Below are positions 59,326 to 64,000 of a stretch of DNA of 64,000 bases, in pieces. Each line of letters starts with the position of its first letter. Position 1 is the first letter of the stretch. The stretch is from Actinoplanes philippinensis (lineage in GTDB: Bacteria > Actinomycetota > Actinomycetes > Mycobacteriales > Micromonosporaceae): assembly GCF_900113015.1 (NCBI RefSeq), contig NZ_FONV01000011.1:423120-487119 (forward strand), given 5' to 3'. Position numbers and translations under genes: made by a program. Under the pieces are notes generated by a model. That model saw nothing but the letters and a program-made list of their open reading frames with translations. It searched no databases and was not told the DNA's origin.

Positions 59326-61628
59326 GCGCCCGCCCGGCCCGCGGCCGGATCCTCCCGCGGCCCCGCGTGCTGCTCGGCTCGACGCTCGTCGCGTTCTTCG
59401 TGGCGGTGCTGGTCGTGCAGGCCTACGTCAACGCCGAGTTCACCGGCGATCACATCCAGGACGAGGTCGGCGACCAGGCCGGGGTGCCGTCGGCGATCCT
59501 GCGCGGCGGCCCGATCATCAACACCACCGGCGGCCAGGAGAGCACCACCCGGCTGCCCGAGCGCACCATCGCGCTCACCTTCGACGACGGCCCCGATCCG
59601 CAGTGGACGCCGAAGGTCCTGGAGGTCCTGCGCCGGCACGACGCGCACGCCACCTTCTTCGTGGTCGGCTCCCAGGTGGCCCGCAACCCGGAGCTGACGA
59701 AACAGGTCGTGGACGATGGCAACGAGCTGGGCCTGCACACCTTCACGCACCCCAACATGCAGCGGCTGGCGCCGTGGCGGCGCGAGCTGGAGCTGTCCCA
59801 GACGCGGACGGCCATCGCCCGGGCCACCGGCGTGAGCACCCACCTGGCGCGGTTCCCCTACTCGTCGAAGAACGCCGCGATCGACGAGGTGAACTGGAAG
59901 CTGATCAAGGAGGCCGGGGCGCTCGGCTATCTGGTCGTGGTCAACGACACCGACAGCAACGACTGGCAGCGCCCCGGCCCCGACCGGATCGTGGCCGACG
60001 CCACGCCGGCCGGCGACCAGTCCGCGGTCATCCTGTTCCACGACGCCGGCGGCGACCGCTCGCAGACCGTCGCGGCCCTCGACCGGTTCATCCCGCGGAT
60101 GAAGGCTCGCGGCTACCGGTTCACCACCGTCACCGAAGGACTCAACCTGGGCATCACCGCGCAGGCGGGCGCCCACCCGGCGCTGCCGCTCAACCCCCGG
60201 GCCCCGTCCGGCGACACATGGCGGGGCGCCGCCGTGGTGTGGACCGTGGGCCTCGCCGACGGCCTGGTCACCGTGATCGCCGTGCTCTTCGTGGTGGTCG
60301 GGGTGCTCACCGTCGGGCGTACCCTGCTGCTCCTGCTGCTCGCCACCCGGCACGCCCGGCAGCGCCGCAAACCGGGCTGGCGGTGGGGTCCCCCGGTCAC
60401 CGAGCCGGTGTCGGTGATCGTGCCCGCCTACAACGAAAAGGAGGGCATCGAGGCCGCGGTCCGGTCACTGGCCTGCGGCGACCACCCCGGGATCGAGGTC
60501 GTCGTGGTCGACGACGGCTCCACCGACGGCACCGCCGACCTGGTCGACCGGATGGGCCTGCCGAACGTACGGGTGGTCCGGGTGCCCAACGGCGGCAAGC
60601 CGAACGCCCTCAACACCGGCGTGGCGATGGCCCGGCACGACCTGATCGTCATGGTCGACGGCGACACGATCTTCGAGCCCGAGTCGCTGCGGCTGCTGGT
60701 CCAGCCGTTCGCCGACCCGTCGGTGGGCGCTGTCGCCGGCAACGTCAAGGTCGGCAACCGGGAGACCACCGTCGCCCTCTGGCAGCACATCGAGTACGTG
60801 ATCGGCTTCAACCTGGACCGCCGCCTCTACGAGGTGATGAACTGCATGCCGACCGTGCCCGGCGCGATCGGCGCGTTCCGCCGGGAGGCGCTCGCCCAGG
60901 TCGGCGGCGTGAGCGACGAGACGCTGGCCGAGGACACCGACGTGACCATGGCGCTGTGCCGGGCCGGATGGCGGGTCGTCTACGCGCAGGACGCCCGGGC
61001 CTGGACCGAGGCGCCGACCACCATGGAGCAGCTGTACCGGCAGCGGTACCGGTGGAGCTACGGGACGATGCAGGCGATGTGGAAGCACCGCCGGGCGCTG
61101 ACCGACTCCGGGGCGTCCGGCCGGTTCGGGCGGGCCGGCCTGCCGTTCCTGGCACTCTTCGGGCTGGCGCTGCCGATGCTCGCCCCGGTCGTCGACATCA
61201 TGCTCGTCTACGGGCTGGTCTTCTGGGAGCTCCGGGAGACCGCGATCGCCTGGCTCGGCATGCTGGCGCTGCAACTGTTCACCGCGGCGGTCGCGTTCCG
61301 GATGGACCGGGAGTCGTGGAAGCCGCTGCTCAAGCTTCCGCTGCAGCAGTTCGCCTACCGGCAGCTGATGTACCTGGTGCTGCTCCAGTCGGCGACCACC
61401 GCGCTGACCGGCGGACGGCTGCGCTGGCACAAGCTCGACCGGGCCGGGCTGGCGTCGCCACCGGCCGCGGACGGCGTACGGGTGCCGGCTCAGAAGAGAC
61501 ACGTGACCCCGCCCCCGGCCGGACCGCTGCCGATCGGGGACGGGCGTACGCGCGGCTCAGGCGATCGCCAGATCCCGGATCAGCTCGGCCGGGTCCATGG
61601 ACGCGTACGGGAACACGACGTGCAGTGA
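59322..61628 (+). CDS. Fusion of NodB polysaccharide deacetylase and family 2 glycosyltransferase
   Basis: 768 residues. A membrane helix (LLGSTLVAFFVAVLVVQAYV) anchors an outer NodB deacetylase domain with IALTFDDGPDPQWTPKVLEV (metal Asp pair), HTFTHPNMQRL and ILFHDAGGDR. A second helix (VWTVGLADGLVTVIAVLFVV) leads to a cytoplasmic processive GT2 domain: VSVIVPAYNEKEGIEAAV, VVVVDDGSTDGTADL, VMVDGDTIF, EDTDVTMAL and QRYRWSYGTMQAM (QxxRW). Three or four helices follow. This layout couples synthesis and deacetylation of a beta-linked glycan, as proposed for poly-N-acetylglucosamine-type systems. The last 72 bases overlap the convergent GAF kinase gene. Confidence 0.93.
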   Translation: MSARPARGRILPRPRVLLGSTLVAFFVAVLVVQAYVNAEFTGDHIQDEVGDQAGVPSAILRGGPIINTTGGQESTTRLPERTIALTFDDGPDPQWTPKVLEVLRRHDAHATFFVVGSQVARNPELTKQVVDDGNELGLHTFTHPNMQRLAPWRRELELSQTRTAIARATGVSTHLARFPYSSKNAAIDEVNWKLIKEAGALGYLVVVNDTDSNDWQRPGPDRIVADATPAGDQSAVILFHDAGGDRSQTVAALDRFIPRMKARGYRFTTVTEGLNLGITAQAGAHPALPLNPRAPSGDTWRGAAVVWTVGLADGLVTVIAVLFVVVGVLTVGRTLLLLLLATRHARQRRKPGWRWGPPVTEPVSVIVPAYNEKEGIEAAVRSLACGDHPGIEVVVVDDGSTDGTADLVDRMGLPNVRVVRVPNGGKPNALNTGVAMARHDLIVMVDGDTIFEPESLRLLVQPFADPSVGAVAGNVKVGNRETTVALWQHIEYVIGFNLDRRLYEVMNCMPTVPGAIGAFRREALAQVGGVSDETLAEDTDVTMALCRAGWRVVYAQDARAWTEAPTTMEQLYRQRYRWSYGTMQAMWKHRRALTDSGASGRFGRAGLPFLALFGLALPMLAPVVDIMLVYGLVFWELRETAIAWLGMLALQLFTAAVAFRMDRESWKPLLKLPLQQFAYRQLMYLVLLQSATTALTGGRLRWHKLDRAGLASPPAADGVRVPAQKRHVTPPPAGPLPIGDGRTRGSGDRQIPDQLGRVHGRVREHDVQ

Positions 61629-62801
61629 GGTGCCGTCCCCGGGCCGGTCGGAGAGGGCCACGGTGGCGTGGTGGGCGTCCAGGATCCGCTTCGCCACGGC
61701 CAGTCCGCGGTCCGGGCCGGGCACGTCCGCCGGGTTGGCGATCGCGCCGTAATACAGGTGCGGGAACAGGTCGGGTCGCATCCCGTCGGGCAGGTCCATG
61801 TCGTCCAGCCGTACCGTCGGACCGGACTCCATCTCCGTGCCCACCCGGACCCGGCCGCCCTCCGGTGTGTATTTCACCGCCGCGAAGAGCAGGTGCGTCA
61901 GCACCTGTTCGAGACGGACCGGGTCGGCGATGATCGGCAGCGACGGGCCGCCCGCCTGATTGAGGATCCAGATGTGCTTGCTGGCCGCGATCGGCCGGAC
62001 CGCCTCCACCGCCCGCTGGGTGACCCGGGTGAGATCACACTGCCGCATGTGCAGGCTCTCCCCGCCGAGCCCCGCGTCGGCCATCGTGGTCAGGTGGTCG
62101 ATCAGCTCCCGGAAGCTGCGGCAGTGCGCCGCCGTGGCCCGCGCCACCAGGTCGCCCATCTCGGCGTCGTGGTATCCGGTGTCGCCGAGCCGTTCCAGAT
62201 ACGCCGACATCAGCCGCAGCGACGACCGCAGCTCCCCGCCGACCAGCCCGGCCAGGTCGTCCTTGCGGCGCTCCAGCTCCTGCAGCCGGGCCGTGGTGTT
62301 GGCCAGCGCGAACGCGTACCGCCGCAGTTCCAGCTGGGCGGTGACCTGGCGGGCCAGGGCACGCAGGGCCTGCTGCTGCTCCATGTCCAGCCGCCGTGGC
62401 TCGGTGTCCATCACACAGAGCGTGCCGAGCGCGAACCCGTCGGTGGTGAGCAGCGGCGCACCGGCGTAGAACCGGATCCCGCCCTCGGCCGTCACCGTCG
62501 GGTTGTCGGCGAACCTGTCGTCCTCGCGGGCGTCCGGCACCAGCATCAGGTCGCGGCCGAGGATGGCGTGGGCGCAGAACGACACGTCCCGCGAGGTCTC
62601 CGCCACCTCGACACCGGTCCTGGCCTTGGCCCACTCCCGATCCGCGTCGACCAGGCTGACCGCCGACATCGGCGTCTCACAGACACCTGCGGCCAGCGCG
62701 ACGATGTCGTCGAAGTCCTTCTCCGGGGGGCTGTCGAGTATGTCGAGCGAGTAGAGCGCGGCCAGCCGCTCGATCTCGTTGTCGGGCAGTGGTGCTTTCA
62801 T
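61557..62801 (-). CDS. GAF-domain sensor resembling a histidine kinase but without the phospho-acceptor histidine
   Basis: 414 residues. GAF domain at about 28-160 (SAVSLVDADREWAKARTGVE, RDVSFCAHAIL, FYAGAPLLTTDGFALGTLCV). The region that should be HisKA reads DDLAGLVGGELRSSL, so Gly189 stands where FxxxSHELRTPL has His. The ATPase-like domain has RLEQVLTHLLFAAVKYTPEG, where the two N-box asparagines are His303 and Ala307. The G2 region is weak (DRGLAVAKRIL). It is probably a pseudokinase or adaptor sensing through GAF. It is soluble, with no membrane helix. Its 3' end overlaps the glycosyltransferase gene by 72 bp. Confidence 0.85.
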   Translation of the reverse strand: MKAPLPDNEIERLAALYSLDILDSPPEKDFDDIVALAAGVCETPMSAVSLVDADREWAKARTGVEVAETSRDVSFCAHAILGRDLMLVPDAREDDRFADNPTVTAEGGIRFYAGAPLLTTDGFALGTLCVMDTEPRRLDMEQQQALRALARQVTAQLELRRYAFALANTTARLQELERRKDDLAGLVGGELRSSLRLMSAYLERLGDTGYHDAEMGDLVARATAAHCRSFRELIDHLTTMADAGLGGESLHMRQCDLTRVTQRAVEAVRPIAASKHIWILNQAGGPSLPIIADPVRLEQVLTHLLFAAVKYTPEGGRVRVGTEMESGPTVRLDDMDLPDGMRPDLFPHLYYGAIANPADVPGPDRGLAVAKRILDAHHATVALSDRPGDGTSLHVVFPYASMDPAELIRDLAIA

Positions 62802-62917
62802 GGGGCGTCACCTCCGAGACTTGCTTCAGAGGTACCACTCAAAAGTAGCAATCTGCGCATTTCTCCCGGAACTGGCGGTGCCCGCAGGCTCCTGACGAGC
62901 GGTTATGCTTCGCGGCC

Positions 62918-63421
62918 ATGAGCACCGAGCAGTTCGCCTGCGGAACGTGCGGCGCCTTGCACGACGGCCCGCCGCTCAGCTTCGCCGCCCCGGCGCCGGA
63001 CTACTGGCAGCCGGAGATGGCCGGGCAGGAGGGCTGCCTGCTGGACGCCGACATCTGCGTCATCGCCGGCGAGCAGTTCTTCGTCCGCGGCCTGATCGAG
63101 CTGCCCGTGTGGGACACCGGCGACATCTTCACCTACAGCATGTGGGTGTCCCTGAGCCGGCCGAGCTTCACCCGCGCCGTCGACGTGTGGGAGCAGCCCG
63201 GCCGCGAGACGGAGCCGCCCTACTTCGGCTGGCTTTCCAACATCATCGCGGGGTACGAGCCGTCGACGCTCAACCTGCGGACCAACGTGCACACCCGAGC
63301 CGTGGGACAGCTGCCGTACATCGAACTCGAACCCACCGGGCACCCGCTCGCCGTCGAACAGCTCGCCGGCATCACCCGCGCCCGGGTGGAGGAGATCGCC
63401 TCCTTCCACCTGCACCGCTAG
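62918..63421 (+). CDS. DUF2199 domain protein
   Basis: 167 residues. The pattern FACGTCGALHDGPPLSFA at the start, DADICVIAGEQFFVRGLIEL and FTYSMWVSLSRPSF in the middle, and PTGHPLAVEQLAGITRARVE at the end match DUF2199. The CGTC pair may bind zinc. Function is unknown. The next gene follows nine bases later on the same strand. Confidence 0.88.
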   Translation: MSTEQFACGTCGALHDGPPLSFAAPAPDYWQPEMAGQEGCLLDADICVIAGEQFFVRGLIELPVWDTGDIFTYSMWVSLSRPSFTRAVDVWEQPGRETEPPYFGWLSNIIAGYEPSTLNLRTNVHTRAVGQLPYIELEPTGHPLAVEQLAGITRARVEEIASFHLHR

Positions 63422-63430
63422 CCTGCGCTG

Positions 63431-63886
63431 ATGGAGCTGCGCGCGATCGACCCCCGCAACTACGAGGCGGCCCTGCAGATAGCGGTCCGCCCCGACCAGG
63501 CCGACCTCGTCGCACCCGTCGTCAAATCCCTCGCCGAGGCGTACGTCTACGGCGACCAGGCCTGGCCACGACTCGTCTACGACGGCGACGAGCTCGTCGG
63601 TTTCGTGATGGCGTTCCTCGACATTCCGTGGACCGACCCGGACGACACCGACCGCCGCTCCGGCCTGTGGCGCCTCAACATCGCCGCCGACCACCAGGGC
63701 AAGGGTTACGGCTCGTTCGCCGTCGAGGCCGTCTGCGCCGAGATCCGCTCCCGCGGCGGCGCCCAGGCCTACGTCACCTACCACGCCCGCGAGGGCGGCC
63801 CGGCCCCGTTCTACGCCCGCCTCGGCTTCCACCCCACCGGCGAGACAGCCGACGGCGAGACCGTCGCCGTCCGAGACCTCACCTAG
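63431..63886 (+). CDS. GNAT-family N-acetyltransferase
   Basis: 151 residues with the GNAT fold: strand pair PRLVYDGDELVGFVMAFLDI, the acetyl-CoA loop LNIAADHQGKGYGSFAVEAV (motif A Q-x-x-G-x-G), and the late motif FYARLGFHPTGE. The substrate is probably a small amine or antibiotic-like molecule of the SpeG/Bltd group, but it is not determined. It is likely co-transcribed with the DUF2199 gene. Confidence 0.9.
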   Translation: MELRAIDPRNYEAALQIAVRPDQADLVAPVVKSLAEAYVYGDQAWPRLVYDGDELVGFVMAFLDIPWTDPDDTDRRSGLWRLNIAADHQGKGYGSFAVEAVCAEIRSRGGAQAYVTYHAREGGPAPFYARLGFHPTGETADGETVAVRDLT

Positions 63887-63926
63887 ACGAGTAAGTCCTA
63901 ACTCCCGCTAGGGATGACGGCGGCGG

Positions 63927-63960
63927 TGTACGGGCGACTACCGGGCGGTTGGCCCGTACA
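63927..63960 (+). terminator. Hairpin after the GNAT gene
   Basis: TGTACGGGC (63927-63935) pairs exactly with GCCCGTACA (63952-63960), 40 bases after the stop. Confidence 0.75.
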
Positions 63961-64000
63961 TCTGTGTGGTTGGCCGGCGTAAAGGTGAAGGGTGTCGATG

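Noticed and set aside
63998..64000. Possible start of a further gene at the right edge
   Set aside because: Only an ATG is visible; there is no downstream sequence to support a coding region.

Overview
The window is high-GC actinobacterial chromosome. GTG and TTG starts are common, a CvnA-D (conservon) operon is present, and an SCO4848-family membrane protein is encoded. Protein style, long Pro/Gly-rich tails and gene order point to the Micromonosporaceae, probably an Actinoplanes-like organism (inference; no search was run). It is mostly core chromosome, with no prophage, CRISPR array or complete insertion sequence.

Layout. 1-1160: edge of a family 2 glycosyltransferase and a Nudix hydrolase. 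1526-5409: upp, then divergently deoC and two aldehyde dehydrogenase-like genes. 5503-8773: an acidic unknown protein and a large protein with an apparently degenerate IS110-transposase-like N-terminus, a Pro-rich middle and a conservon-type C-terminal tail; a 103-bp minisatellite follows (8926-9580). 9636-15458: HAD hydrolase and the cvnABCD operon (minus strand). 15913-26003: adenosine deaminase, rRNA methyltransferase, then a minus-strand nucleoside operon running bmp lipoprotein, ABC ATPase, two permeases, cytidine deaminase with an extra domain, thymidine phosphorylase and DUF4272. 26203-29349: SCO4848-like protein, BrkB/YihY, 2'-5' RNA ligase-like, trpS. 29473-32722: galE-galK and a STAS/ATPase fusion. 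32839-37731: cysN, cysD, cysQ and a polyprenyl glycosylphosphotransferase.

37832-58313 follows the gene order recalled for M. tuberculosis Rv1002c-Rv1019: pth, rplY, prs, glmU, tRNA-Gln, TetR, ABC-F, ispE, rsmA, tatD, metG, rsmI, protein mannosyltransferase. Local differences are an HTH/LAGLIDADG-like gene beside the tRNA, a Uma2-type gene spliced into ispE-rsmA, no rpfB between tatD and rsmA, and a secreted repeat protein beside metG. 58753-63886 holds a NodB deacetylase/GT2 fusion with a coupled membrane protein, a GAF pseudo-histidine-kinase, DUF2199 and a GNAT protein.

How the genes work together. The deo/nup/add/cdd/upp genes form a nucleoside uptake and salvage set: Bmp-Nup imports nucleosides, Cdd and Add deaminate them, DeoA phosphorolyses pyrimidine deoxynucleosides, DeoC splits deoxyribose-5-phosphate and the adjacent dehydrogenase can oxidise the acetaldehyde. 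CysDN activates sulfate and CysQ is expected to recycle the nucleotide by-product.

The observations most worth following are: the transposase-like protein that shares a C-terminal tail module with the CvnA kinase 3 kb away; a twice-occurring short element (MWY...ARWLP) directly after two unrelated stop codons; the 103-bp minisatellite; a 23-bp array apparently grown from the cysN stop region; the cytidine deaminase fusion; and the GAF kinase that lacks its phospho-acceptor histidine.
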